This document shows positions 34,015-41,857 of a stretch of 44,570 nucleotides of DNA, one piece after another. Origin of the DNA: CAYUVF01 sp964448045 (GTDB lineage: Bacteria; Bacteroidota; Rhodothermia; Rhodothermales; Salinibacteraceae); the NCBI GenBank assembly GCA_964448045.1, contig CAYUVF010000036.1, positions 1 through 44,570 of the forward strand, given 5' to 3'. The notes beneath the pieces are model-generated. The model was not told where the DNA came from. It was given only the letters and a program-made list of their open reading frames with translations, and made no database searches. Within the stretch, counting starts at the first letter, position 1; the number at the start of each line of letters is the position of its first letter. The position numbers were made by a program, and so were the translations under genes.

Positions 34015-34612
34015 ATGCCTCCCCGGTCCCGAACCAAGCCGCCTACCGCTGCCGTGCTCGATCTCCTCATCCGCCTCGACTTCGTGCTGGCCGTTTTGCT
34101 CCTCGTGGCCGCGCCGCTGGGGCTGCTCGTAGCCGCCATGCGCCGGCCCCTGCAGCAGCAGCACCTCTTTGCCTACTGGCGCACGTCGTCGCTGCTCATG
34201 ATCACCGTGTACCTGATGATCGACGGGCGGCCGGTGGCGTTCATCGCCGGCAATGCCGCGCTCGTGCTGATCCCGCTCGCCCTCTGGTTTGGGGATGCGG
34301 GGTTCGTGGCACGGGAGCACCGGCTCGGAGGCGATCCGGTTGCCGAGTGGTTCCGGCGCTGTCGCGTAGGGGCGAGCCTCTTCTGCGGCGCAAGTCTGCT
34401 GATCACGCTTCCCACGCTCCGCTGCGTGACGAGCGAGGCCACAGCCGATTCGATGTGCGCGGCCTGGCTGGCGCCGCCGCGTGAGCTGCACGGGGCGCTG
34501 CATTCCTCCATCGACCCCGGCCGCGCTGGGCGATGGCGCCTTCGCCGGACTCATCGTGTACGGCGTCTACGCGGCGACTTCGGCGGTGCGCGTCGTCTGG
34601 CCCACGGGATAG
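34015..34612 (+). pseudogene. DUF3177-like membrane protein gene with a 1-base frameshift
   Basis: From ATG 34015 the frame gives a DUF3177-like protein: RLDFVLAVLLLVAAPLGLLV, QQHLFAYWRTSSLLMITVYL, AALVLIPLALWFGD, then ASLFCGASLLITLPTLRC and WLAPPRELHGALH, about four hydrophobic helices. At 34501-34505 (CATTC) the frame leaves family-like sequence. If one T of 34503-34504 is removed, translation continues HPPSTPAALGDGAFAGLIVY and GVYAATSAVRVVWPTG to a TAG at 34610-34612, restoring the expected last helix for a 198-residue product. The unshifted frame runs on to 34932 through an Arg-rich stretch antisense to the next gene, which is not credible. Either a recent frameshift mutation or a sequencing error. 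The family is best known from cyanobacteria; its function is unknown. Confidence 0.65.
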
Positions 34613-34667
34613 CGTCCTGCAGGAGCGGGCCTCGGAGCGGCACATCAGCAGGGGCGGGACGGGATGC

Positions 34668-34705
34668 AAAAAGCAGGAGGCGGCCCGCCGTAGCAGGCCG
34701 CCTCC
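34668..34705 (-). terminator. Terminator of the minus-strand lipoprotein gene
   Basis: GGAGGCGGCC (34676-34685) pairs perfectly with GGCCGCCTCC (34696-34705) around a 10-base loop. On the minus strand the stem is followed by TGCTTTTTGC (the A-run at 34668-34672). It begins 35 bases after the stop of the gene at 34740-35363. Confidence 0.88.
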
Positions 34706-34739
34706 ACGCCTTCCAAAATGGACCAAGATGCGCCGAGCG

Positions 34740-35363
34740 CTACGGCGTGAAGCCTGCAAAACCGAGGAACGTCTCGGCATTCTTCGCTGTGAGGCTGCCG
34801 GTGATCGAGACCGTGTTGGTAACCAACTGGTTCTGGTCGAACGTGTATTCGGTCGCTTGCACGTCGACGGACGCTTCGATGCGGTCGTTTTCAGAGCTGG
34901 TGAAGTTGACGGTGCCGCTATTGGCGACGTAGTACGTGCCCGTTGAGGCGCCCAGGTCCTTGTAGAGCACCATCACGAAGGATCCTGCGTTGATGCCCGC
35001 ATCGCTGTCACTCACCGAGTACGAGCCGGTGCCCGGACGGTTGGATGCCCGCGCGACGATTCCAAAGAGGCCATTCTGGGCGCCCTGCTGGCTGAGCTCT
35101 TGATCGTCAGCAAAGTACAGGCCAAAGGCCTGATTGCCGGTCTCCGGGTCTTCCCCCTGGGCGAAGAAGGAGAAGCCTTCGACGGTTTCTGCAGTCGCTT
35201 TGGCCGCGCTGGACGTTTCCGATTGCGTGATCTCCAGCGAGAAGCGGTTGTCGATAGAATCATCGTCATTCGAACCGCCCGAGTCGCACGCGCTCAGGGA
35301 GAGGGTGAGCACGCTCGCAACGAGCAGCGCCGCGAAGGAGCGAAGTGAGAAACGTATGTCCAT
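34740..35363 (-). CDS. Predicted lipoprotein of unknown function
   Basis: A 207-residue protein with a lipoprotein signal: basic start, hydrophobic residues 10-23 and lipobox LSAC (Cys26), followed by an Asp/Gly/Ser linker (DSGGSNDDDS) typical of Bacteroidota surface lipoproteins. The mature part is beta-rich with alternating polar and hydrophobic residues (VEGFSFFAQ, AFGLYFADD, GTYYVANSGTVNFTSSEN, VTNTVSITGSLTAKN), suggesting a single beta-sandwich or small barrel, similar in flavour to short Bacteroidota lipoproteins that carry a GTVxF...xxGxF strand pair. No family is named with confidence. It has its own promoter (35422-35450) and terminator (34668-34705), so it is a single-gene unit. Confidence 0.8.
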   Translation of the reverse strand: MDIRFSLRSFAALLVASVLTLSLSACDSGGSNDDDSIDNRFSLEITQSETSSAAKATAETVEGFSFFAQGEDPETGNQAFGLYFADDQELSQQGAQNGLFGIVARASNRPGTGSYSVSDSDAGINAGSFVMVLYKDLGASTGTYYVANSGTVNFTSSENDRIEASVDVQATEYTFDQNQLVTNTVSITGSLTAKNAETFLGFAGFTP

Positions 35364-35421
35364 AGTCGTAATTTGCTATCGGTTGGAGAAGAGAGCGAGT
35401 TAGGTTCGCACTGCCCCTGCA

Positions 35422-35450
35422 TTCGTATCATGCGCAATTTCGAGGCACAA
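35422..35450 (-). promoter_or_regulatory. Predicted promoter of the minus-strand lipoprotein gene
   Basis: On the minus strand TTGTGC (35450-35445), a 17-base spacer, then TACGAA (35427-35422), 59 bases before the start codon at 35363. Confidence 0.4.
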
Positions 35451-35503
35451 CCGGTCACGTCCCGTCCAAAAAGAGGCCCCTGACTCGGCGCTCCGGGGCT
35501 GTA

Positions 35504-35532
35504 TTGACGCTCGCGCCAGTGGCTGCTATCTT
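35504..35532 (+). promoter_or_regulatory. Sigma70-type promoter for the M14 peptidase gene
   Basis: TTGACG (35504-35509), a 17-base spacer, then TATCTT (35527-35532), 81 bases before ATG 35614. It is almost the same as the promoter at 13429-13457. Confidence 0.5.
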
Positions 35533-35613
35533 GGGATCGCTTCGCGCCATGCGAGGCGGGCCTGCGCCTGCGGTGCAGCCCTCTACTCTTCTTGACCCCA
35601 CCCGATACGTATA

Positions 35614-38169
35614 ATGAACCGCCGCTCGCCTGCTTTTTACTGGTTTGTTGCGCTGCTGTGCATCGGATGGCTTGCCACCGGTTCGCTCGCGCAGGCCCAG
35701 GACGCCCTTCAATCGCCCGCTGAGTTCCTCGGCTACGAGCTCGGCACGCAGTTCACGCCGCACCACCGCGTCGTCGATTACGTGCAGCACGTGACCGACC
35801 GCTCGCCCCAGGTGCAGCTTCGGCCGTATGGCACCACGAACGAAGGCCGGCCGCTGCTGACGGCCTTTGTCTCGGCAGCGGACAACCTGGATGCGTTGGA
35901 GGCGATCCGGCAGAACAACTTGCGCCGCGCCGGGCAGGCCGGGGGCGAAATCAGCGGGCCTCAGAAGGCGATCGTGTGGCTGAGCTACAACGTGCACGGC
36001 AACGAATCGGTGAGCACCGAGGCGGCCCTGCAGACGCTCTACGAACTGGCCGATCCGGGCAACGCCCGCACGCAGCCCTGGCTCGACGACGTGGTCGTGG
36101 TCATCGACCCGTGCATGAACCCCGACGGGCGCGCGCGCTACGTGAACTGGTTCAAGCAGATGGTCGGCCAATCCGCCAATCCGACGCCGGAGGCCCGCGA
36201 GCACGACGAGCCGTGGCCCGGCGGGCGCGCCAATCACTACTACTTCGACCTGAACCGCGACTGGGCGTGGGGCGCACAGAAGGAAACGCGCCAGCGGCTG
36301 GCGATCTACAACGAATGGCTGCCGCAGATCCACGTCGATTTCCACGAGCAGGGCGTCAACAGCCCGTACTACTTTGCGCCGGCGGCCAAGCCGTTCCACG
36401 AAAACATCACGGCGTGGCAACGCGATTTCCAGTTCACCATCGGGGAAAACCACGCGCGGTACTTCGACCGCAACAACTGGCTCTACTTCACCCGCGAGGT
36501 GTTCGATCTCTTCTACCCCGGCTACGGCGACACGTGGCCCATCTTCAATGGCGCCATCGGGATGACGTACGAGCAGGGCGGATCGGGGCGCGCCGGACTG
36601 GCTATTGAGACGGCCGAGGGGGACACGCTCACGCTGCGCGACCGGATGCTCCACCACCACACGACGGGGCTCTCCACGGTCGAAGTCGCCGCGCAGCACA
36701 GCGATCGGCTGCTGGAGGAGTTCGGCACGTATTACGAGCAGGCGCAGACCGATCCGCCGGGCGACTACGAGGCGTACGTGGTCAAACGCGGTGCCCACGC
36801 CGATCGGATGGCGGCGCTGGCCGAGCAGCTCGACCTCCAGAACATCCGCTACGGATTTGCCACGCAAGAGCATCGCGCGCGCGGGATCGACTACGCCGAT
36901 CAGCAGTCGCGGCGCCTCACCGTGGAGCCGGGCGACATGGTCATCAGCGCGTATCAGCCCAAATCGCGCCTCGTGAAGGTGCTCTTCGAGCCGCGGCCCA
37001 ATCTGGCCGATTCGCTCACATACGACATCACCGCGTGGGCGCTGCCGTACGCCTACGGCCTCGACGCCGCCGCGCTGACCGAGCGCCTCGAACCGGATGC
37101 CGCGCAGGCCCCCGCGAGCCCGGAGTCGGACCTCGCCGTCGAGGCGCCGTACGCCTACCTCACGCCGTGGCGCAGCCTGGCCGATGTGCAGTACCTCGGT
37201 GCGCTGCTACAGCACGATATCAAGTTGCGCTTTGCGGAAAACCCGTTCACCATTGGCGGGCGCGACTACGCCCGCGGGACGCTCATCATCACGCGCGCGC
37301 GTAACACCCATCTGGGCGACCGCTTCGACGAGGTCGTGCGCTCCACGGCCGAGGCCTTGAATCAGCCGCTGCACGCGGTAGCGACGGGCTTCGTCGAGGA
37401 GGGCTCCGACTTCGGATCGGGCACCGTGGCGTTCCTGGAGCGCCCACACGTGGCCGTGCTCTCCGGCGATCCCCTTTCATCGTACGCCGTCGGCGAGGTG
37501 TGGCACTACTTCGATCAGCAGATCCAGTACCCCGCCACGCTGATGCACGCGGACGGCTTCGAGGTGGGTGATCTGGAGGACTACACCGTCCTCGTGATGC
37601 CGAGTGGCCGCTACAGCCCGCTGCTCGATGACGACACCCTCGACGACCTGAAAGCGTGGATCCGCGACGGAGGGCGCCTGATCGCGATCGGGAGTGGGGC
37701 CGCGGCGCTGGCCGGCAAAGATGGCTTCGCGCTCAAACGCAAGGGCGAGGATGGCGATGGAGATGCAGACGATGGAGACGACGATCCGCGGACGGTGGCG
37801 TACAGCCAGCGCGAGCGTGAGGCGGCCGCCGAAGGCACGCCGGGCAGCATCCATCGCGTCGCGCTCGATACCACCCATCCGCTGGGCTTCGGTTTCGGGT
37901 CGGCGTACTACACGCTCAAGCGCGACGACACGGCGTTTGCGCTATTTGAGGACGACTGGAACGTCGGCACGCTGGAGGATGGCACGCCCGTAAGCGGCTT
38001 CATGGGCCACGAGGCCCAGGCCGAACTCGATAGCACGCTCGCCTTCGGCGTGCAAACCATGGGACGCGGCGCCGTCGTCTACTTCATCGACAACCCGCTC
38101 TTCCGTGGCTTCTGGTACAGCGGCAAGCTGCTCTTCGGCAATGCGGTGTTTTTGGTAGGGAATGGGTAA
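35614..38169 (+). CDS. Exported M14 family zinc carboxypeptidase-like protein
   Basis: An 851-residue protein with a Sec signal peptide (hydrophobic 9-22, cleavage near AQAQD at 26-30). The M14 domain occupies about 45-400: zinc ligands in NVHGNE (His128, Glu131), DLNRDW (212-217), HVDFHEQG (third ligand His244 most likely) and the catalytic Glu320 in MTYEQGG. This large subgroup carries a C-terminal glutamine-amidotransferase-like Rossmann domain, seen here from about 605 (VAVLSGDPLSSYAVGEVWHY, LVMPSGRYSP, GGRLIAIGSGAAAL); the amidotransferase nucleophile Cys is absent, so this part is probably structural or ligand-binding. An Asp-rich insertion (GEDGDGDADDGDDD, near 710) interrupts it. Expected role: extracytoplasmic peptide or peptidoglycan-peptide trimming. 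Own promoter at 35504. Confidence 0.92.
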   Translation: MNRRSPAFYWFVALLCIGWLATGSLAQAQDALQSPAEFLGYELGTQFTPHHRVVDYVQHVTDRSPQVQLRPYGTTNEGRPLLTAFVSAADNLDALEAIRQNNLRRAGQAGGEISGPQKAIVWLSYNVHGNESVSTEAALQTLYELADPGNARTQPWLDDVVVVIDPCMNPDGRARYVNWFKQMVGQSANPTPEAREHDEPWPGGRANHYYFDLNRDWAWGAQKETRQRLAIYNEWLPQIHVDFHEQGVNSPYYFAPAAKPFHENITAWQRDFQFTIGENHARYFDRNNWLYFTREVFDLFYPGYGDTWPIFNGAIGMTYEQGGSGRAGLAIETAEGDTLTLRDRMLHHHTTGLSTVEVAAQHSDRLLEEFGTYYEQAQTDPPGDYEAYVVKRGAHADRMAALAEQLDLQNIRYGFATQEHRARGIDYADQQSRRLTVEPGDMVISAYQPKSRLVKVLFEPRPNLADSLTYDITAWALPYAYGLDAAALTERLEPDAAQAPASPESDLAVEAPYAYLTPWRSLADVQYLGALLQHDIKLRFAENPFTIGGRDYARGTLIITRARNTHLGDRFDEVVRSTAEALNQPLHAVATGFVEEGSDFGSGTVAFLERPHVAVLSGDPLSSYAVGEVWHYFDQQIQYPATLMHADGFEVGDLEDYTVLVMPSGRYSPLLDDDTLDDLKAWIRDGGRLIAIGSGAAALAGKDGFALKRKGEDGDGDADDGDDDPRTVAYSQREREAAAEGTPGSIHRVALDTTHPLGFGFGSAYYTLKRDDTAFALFEDDWNVGTLEDGTPVSGFMGHEAQAELDSTLAFGVQTMGRGAVVYFIDNPLFRGFWYSGKLLFGNAVFLVGNG

Positions 38170-38211
38170 GGGGTAAGAGGGCGCTTCCTCACTCTCTATT
38201 CCCTCTTCCCC
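38164..38211. repeat. G/A-rich intergenic hairpin, copy 3 (overlaps the M14 stop codon)
   Basis: GGGTAAGGGGTAAGAGGG, containing the TAA stop of the M14 gene at 38167-38169, faces CCTCACTCTCTATTCCCTCTTCCCC. The arms pair imperfectly. The same GGTAAGGGGTAAGA core occurs in the copy at 7797-7811. It ends next to the convergent gene's stop codon. Confidence 0.45.
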
Positions 38212-38215
38212 GAAC

Positions 38216-38494
38216 TTAGTCCATGCCGATGGAAAAGAGCCGTTCCAGGTCGTGTTTGGAGTGGACGCGGAAGCCGATGAGCGTCTCCGAGTCGGTGATG
38301 CCAGTGATGGCGCGGATCTTCTCGGTGACCAGCTCGGCGAGGGCGTCGTTCGTGCCGACGCGCAGGATCGCTACAAGGTCGTAGCGGCCGGCGACGGAGT
38401 GCACCTCGCTCACGCCGTTGAGCTCGACCAGCCCACCGGCTACGTCATTGACTTTGTCGCGCTCGGTGTTGAGAAGGACGATTGCTGTGACCAT
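38216..38494 (-). CDS. Stand-alone Lrp/AsnC ligand-binding (RAM) domain protein
   Basis: A 92-residue protein consisting only of the regulation-of-amino-acid-metabolism (RAM) domain of Lrp/AsnC regulators: VTAIVLLNTERDKVNDVAGG, VSEVHSVAGRYDLVAILRVG, ALAELVTEKIRAITGITDSE, LIGFRV. The beta-alpha-beta-beta-alpha-beta order and the GRYDL turn are typical. There is no DNA-binding helix-turn-helix, so it probably binds an amino acid and acts by hetero-oligomerising with full-length regulators or as a ligand buffer. ATG 38494 is chosen over the longer frame to 38596 because those extra residues coincide with the hairpin at 38505-38560 and are not family-like. It is convergent with the M14 gene. Confidence 0.88.
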   Translation of the reverse strand: MVTAIVLLNTERDKVNDVAGGLVELNGVSEVHSVAGRYDLVAILRVGTNDALAELVTEKIRAITGITDSETLIGFRVHSKHDLERLFSIGMD

Positions 38495-38504
38495 TTTTGC
38501 GGAT

Positions 38505-38560
38505 GGGTGTGTGGGAGGATGGGCGTGGGGAAGAAAATACGCCCGCGCATCCAAACACCC
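38505..38560. repeat. G-rich intergenic hairpin, copy 4
   Basis: Three stacked stems: GGGTGT (38505-38510) with ACACCC (38555-38560), GGAT (38517-38520) with ATCC (38549-38552), and GGGCGT (38521-38526) with ACGCCC (38539-38544), around a purine-rich loop. It lies between the divergent RAM-domain and GIY-YIG genes. The G/T/A versus C/A/T arm bias matches the other three copies, though the sequence differs. Confidence 0.5.
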
Positions 38561-38601
38561 AAACGTACTCCCTTTTTTGACGAAAGCAGCGTCCATCCCC
38601 G

Positions 38602-38886
38602 ATGGCAGACGGGCTCGAACAGAGCGACACGACGGAGGCCCATCACGTCTACATCGTCGAGTGCGCCGATGGCACGTACTACACCGGCTACACGACCGAT
38701 GTGGAGCGGCGCGTGAGCGAGCATAACGATGGGACAGGCGCCAAGTACACCCGCGGACGCCAGCCGGTGACGCTGGTGCACACCGAAACGTATGACAGCC
38801 AATCCGCGGCGATGCGGCGCGAGTACGCCATCAAGCAGCTGCGGCGCGGTGCGAAAGAGCGGCTGATCCGCAACGACGATTGCTGA
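38602..38886 (+). CDS. GIY-YIG domain protein (UPF0213/YhbQ-like)
   Basis: A 94-residue single-domain GIY-YIG protein. The motif pair appears as VYIVECADGTYYTGYTT (residues 16-32), followed by DVERRVSEHN with the catalytic-type Arg (36/37) and by Glu74 in RREYAIKQL. This is the small YhbQ/UPF0213 type, proposed to act as a structure-specific endonuclease or DNA-repair accessory; the substrate is not known. The first 13 residues are a non-conserved polar tail. ATG 38602 is the only reasonable start. The small metallophosphoesterase follows after 51 bases. Confidence 0.92.
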   Translation: MADGLEQSDTTEAHHVYIVECADGTYYTGYTTDVERRVSEHNDGTGAKYTRGRQPVTLVHTETYDSQSAAMRREYAIKQLRRGAKERLIRNDDC

Positions 38887-38937
38887 CTCCACGCTTCCTG
38901 AATCGCAATCTTCCCCCATCAGGCTCAACTGCAACCG

Positions 38938-39558
38938 ATGCCGCGACTTCTCCTATTCAGCGACGTGCACGGCGATCACGACGCGTGCCGCCACCTCGTC
39001 GACCGCGCTTCTGAGGTCGATGTCGTCGTGGGCGCGGGCGACTTCTGTGTGATGCGCCGCGGCCTCGGCGCCACGATCGATATCCTATCGGCTATCGAGA
39101 CGCCGACGGTGCTGGTGCCCGGCAACAGCGAAAGCGCGGAGGAACTGCGCGCCGCCTGCCGGGGCTGGGCAGCCGCGCACGTCCTCCATGGCGATGGCGT
39201 CACGCTTCAGGGCGTGGACTTCTTCGGAATCGGCGGCGGCATTCCGGTGACGCCGTTTGGCGCGTGGAGTTACGATCTCACCGAGGCGCAAGGGGAGGAT
39301 CTGCTGGCCGATTGCCCGGAGGGCGGCGTGCTGGTGGCGCACGCGCCGCCCCGAGGCGTGGTCGACCGCGACTCGCGCGGGCAACCCCTCGGAAGCACCG
39401 CCATCCGGGCAGCCATCGAGCGGTGCGCGCCGCAGCTGGCCGTCTGCGGTCACATTCACGGCAGCTGGGGCGAGCGCGACACCATCGGCGCGACGACGGT
39501 GATCAACGCGGGGCCGCAGGGCCAGGTGGAGACGGTCCTACCCGCCCAGGCCGAGTAG
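38938..39558 (+). CDS. Metallophosphoesterase (calcineurin-like, YfcE/MJ0936-like)
   Basis: A 206-residue cytoplasmic phosphoesterase. Metal-binding motifs are SDVHGDHD (8-15), VVGAGDF (about 31-37), PGNSES (a GNxE/D variant of GNHE), LVAHAPPRG and CGHIHGSWGE, all five blocks in family order. Compact members hydrolyse nucleotides or act as general phosphodiesterases; the Ser in GNSES in place of His may alter metal preference. The stop codon is separated by only 2 bases from the stop of the convergent antiporter gene, so there is no space between them for a terminator. Confidence 0.9.
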   Translation: MPRLLLFSDVHGDHDACRHLVDRASEVDVVVGAGDFCVMRRGLGATIDILSAIETPTVLVPGNSESAEELRAACRGWAAAHVLHGDGVTLQGVDFFGIGGGIPVTPFGAWSYDLTEAQGEDLLADCPEGGVLVAHAPPRGVVDRDSRGQPLGSTAIRAAIERCAPQLAVCGHIHGSWGERDTIGATTVINAGPQGQVETVLPAQAE

Positions 39559-39560
39559 CC

Positions 39561-41648
39561 TCACGCGGAGGAAGAGCCCTCTGCCGGGGTCGTCTCGGGC
39601 GCCAGTGACGGATCGCGAAAGAGATCGACGCAGCTCGTGAACTGGTCGGAGGCGCCGATGAGCACGAGCCGATCCTCGGGCGCCAGGCGGAAATCGCCGG
39701 CCGGGCTGGCGATGGTCCGATCCCCGCGGCGCACCGCCAGTACGGTGAGGTCGTGGTCGCGGCGCAGGGCCAGCTCGTCGAGCGTCTTCCCCGCGGCCGA
39801 TGCATTGGCGCGGACGGCCACAGCCCGCGTGTGCAGGCCCTCTTCGCTGAGTCCAGCCAGTACCATGCGGTGCGCCTCGTTTATCTCGTCGCGGAACAGT
39901 TCGTAGTCGTGCTCCCGCGCCTCGTGCACGTGCTGCCGAATTTCATCGGCAGGGATGCGGTAGGATTGCAGGACGGTGGCGAAGAGACGCACGGCCGTCT
40001 CCAGCTCCTCGGGCACGACGACATCGGCGCCGGCGTCATGTAGCGGATCCACATCGGCCAAAAAGCGGGCACGGGCGATGATCTCCAGCGTGGGATTCAT
40101 GTACTCCGCCTGGCGGACGATCCGCTCGGTCGCTGCGCGGTCGTTGATCGCGACGACGCACAGCTTGGCGTGATGCACGCCCGCTACGTCGAGGATGTGC
40201 GAGCGGCTGGCATCGCCGAAGACGACGGGCCGCTCCTCGGCTTTGGCTGTGTCGACCAGGTTCGGATTGAGTTCCACGATGACGAACGGAATATTCGTCT
40301 GTGCAAGCACCTGGACGAGGCGCTGGCCGGAGGGGCCGTAGCCCACGACGATGACGTGGTCGGCCCGGGTGACAGGATCGGTGGACGGATCGGCTTCGTC
40401 GTGGGCTGGCGGGGGGGCCACCTCGGCATCGGGAGGGCTGACGATGGCGACGAGCGCTTCCAGCGCCTGCCCAAAGCGCGGGCTGAGCGCCGACATCAGC
40501 GGGGTCATCAGCATGAGCAGTACCGTTGCCGCGATGAAGGTCTGCTCCCCGGTGGCGCCGAGGCCGGCCGGAGAGAGCCCGGCGTCGCGCCCGGCGATGT
40601 TGAGCACGAACGAAAACTCCCCGATCTGCGCCAGCGTGAGGCCCGCCGCCGCCGCGATGCGCACCGGGTACTTCAGGGCGAGCACGCTGCCGGTGGTGAT
40701 GAGGATCTTGATGAGCAGCGCCGCCGCGGCCACGCCCAGCACGAGCAGCAGGTGGTCGGCCAGAAACCCGAGGTCGAGCATCATCCCGACCGAGACGAAG
40801 AAGGCCGCGTTGAAGACGGTGCGCAGCGGCAGTACTTCGCTGAAGGCCTGTGCGCTGTACGGGCTTTCGCTGACCACGAGGCCGGCGAGGAAGGCGCCCA
40901 GGGCCAGGCTTACATCGGCGAGGCTGACGATCCATGCGATGCCGAAGCAAAGCGCCACGACGGCCAGAATGAACAGCTCCTGCCGCCGGGTGCGCGCGAC
41001 GCGGTCCAGCACGACCGGGACGATGGACCGGGCCAGCACGAGCACGGCGGCAACCAGCGCCAGCGCCTTGCCGAGCGCCCACAGCAGATCCAGCGTCGAT
41101 CCGCCTTCCCCGCCCAGCAGGGGTACGAGCAGCACCATCGCGATGATGGCAAAATCCTGAAAGATGAGGATGCCGAGCGCCGTCTGCCCGCGCGGGGAAT
41201 TGGTTTCTCCGCGGTCGGAGAGTAGGCCCAGCACGATGGCGGTGCTGCTAAGCGCCACAAGGCCGCCGGTGAACAGGCTGTCGCGCACGTTCACGCCGAA
41301 GCCCATCAGGAGCAGGGTTACGACGGTGAGGGTGATGCCCACCTGCAGAGCCCCGCCGCCCAGCACCAGATTTTTGATGCGCGCCAGCTTCTCCAGGCTA
41401 AACTCGACGCCAATCGAGAAGAGCAGCAGGATGACGCCAATCTCCGCGAGGTTGTTAATCAGCGCCATGTCGGTCACTACCCCCAGCGCGCTCGGGCCGA
41501 TGAGCACGCCCGTGATCAGGAAGCCTGCAATCGGTACGATGTGGATGCGGTAGCACAGGTACGCGATGACGACGCTCAGGGTGAGCAGGGCGACGATTTC
41601 GCCGAAGAAGGGAAGCGATACGCCTGCGAGAAGCGGGACCGTCAGCAT
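39561..41648 (-). CDS. Kef-type monovalent cation/proton antiporter (CPA2) with RCK domains
   Basis: A 695-residue inner-membrane antiporter. The Na+/H+-exchanger domain (about 12-400) has 12-13 hydrophobic segments with CPA2 marks: GFLITGVLIGPSALG (42-56), GVILLLFSIGVEF (71-83), ALSSTAIVLGLLSD (132-145), the QDF of ILIFQDFAIIAMVLLVPLL (ion-binding region, 160-178) and LAQIGEFSFVLNIAGRD. A cytoplasmic RCK_N domain follows (about 431-550, VIVVGYGPSGQRLV with the NAD-binding GxGxxG) and then an RCK_C domain (about 610-690). Such proteins usually export K+ or Na+ under nucleotide or glutathione control. ATG 41648 is preferred to the frame extending to 41774. Confidence 0.93.
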   Translation of the reverse strand: MLTVPLLAGVSLPFFGEIVALLTLSVVIAYLCYRIHIVPIAGFLITGVLIGPSALGVVTDMALINNLAEIGVILLLFSIGVEFSLEKLARIKNLVLGGGALQVGITLTVVTLLLMGFGVNVRDSLFTGGLVALSSTAIVLGLLSDRGETNSPRGQTALGILIFQDFAIIAMVLLVPLLGGEGGSTLDLLWALGKALALVAAVLVLARSIVPVVLDRVARTRRQELFILAVVALCFGIAWIVSLADVSLALGAFLAGLVVSESPYSAQAFSEVLPLRTVFNAAFFVSVGMMLDLGFLADHLLLVLGVAAAALLIKILITTGSVLALKYPVRIAAAAGLTLAQIGEFSFVLNIAGRDAGLSPAGLGATGEQTFIAATVLLMLMTPLMSALSPRFGQALEALVAIVSPPDAEVAPPPAHDEADPSTDPVTRADHVIVVGYGPSGQRLVQVLAQTNIPFVIVELNPNLVDTAKAEERPVVFGDASRSHILDVAGVHHAKLCVVAINDRAATERIVRQAEYMNPTLEIIARARFLADVDPLHDAGADVVVPEELETAVRLFATVLQSYRIPADEIRQHVHEAREHDYELFRDEINEAHRMVLAGLSEEGLHTRAVAVRANASAAGKTLDELALRRDHDLTVLAVRRGDRTIASPAGDFRLAPEDRLVLIGASDQFTSCVDLFRDPSLAPETTPAEGSSSA

Positions 41649-41748
41649 AATCGGTCGAAGGCCGGATGGAAGGAACGGGGGAGCCGATGCCAGAGATACG
41701 GCACAACCCGGCCGAGGTGGAGCCGGACATGCGCTGATACTGATGGAA

Positions 41749-41777
41749 TTCGTATTCAGGTCCGAAATTTGCAAAAA
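41749..41777 (-). promoter_or_regulatory. Possible promoter of the Kef-type antiporter gene
   Basis: On the minus strand TTTTTG (41777-41772), a 17-base spacer, then TACGAA (41754-41749), 101 bases before the start codon. The -10 matches that of the lipoprotein gene at 35422. The -35 is weak. Confidence 0.25.
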
Positions 41778-41857
41778 TCACGATATCCATCCCCCGCAGT
41801 ATGTGATGTGCGCGGTTGAATCCCCACCATCAGCCCGTTTTCGACCCGGCCGTTATC

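Noticed and set aside
34613..34932. C-terminal extension of the DUF3177-like frame
   Set aside because: It appears only after the frameshift, is Arg-rich, and runs antisense through a terminator and a lipoprotein gene.
35592..35615. TTGACC...TATAAT before the M14 gene
   Set aside because: The spacing is 12 bases and the TATAAT includes the start codon; the pair at 35504-35532 has correct spacing and position.
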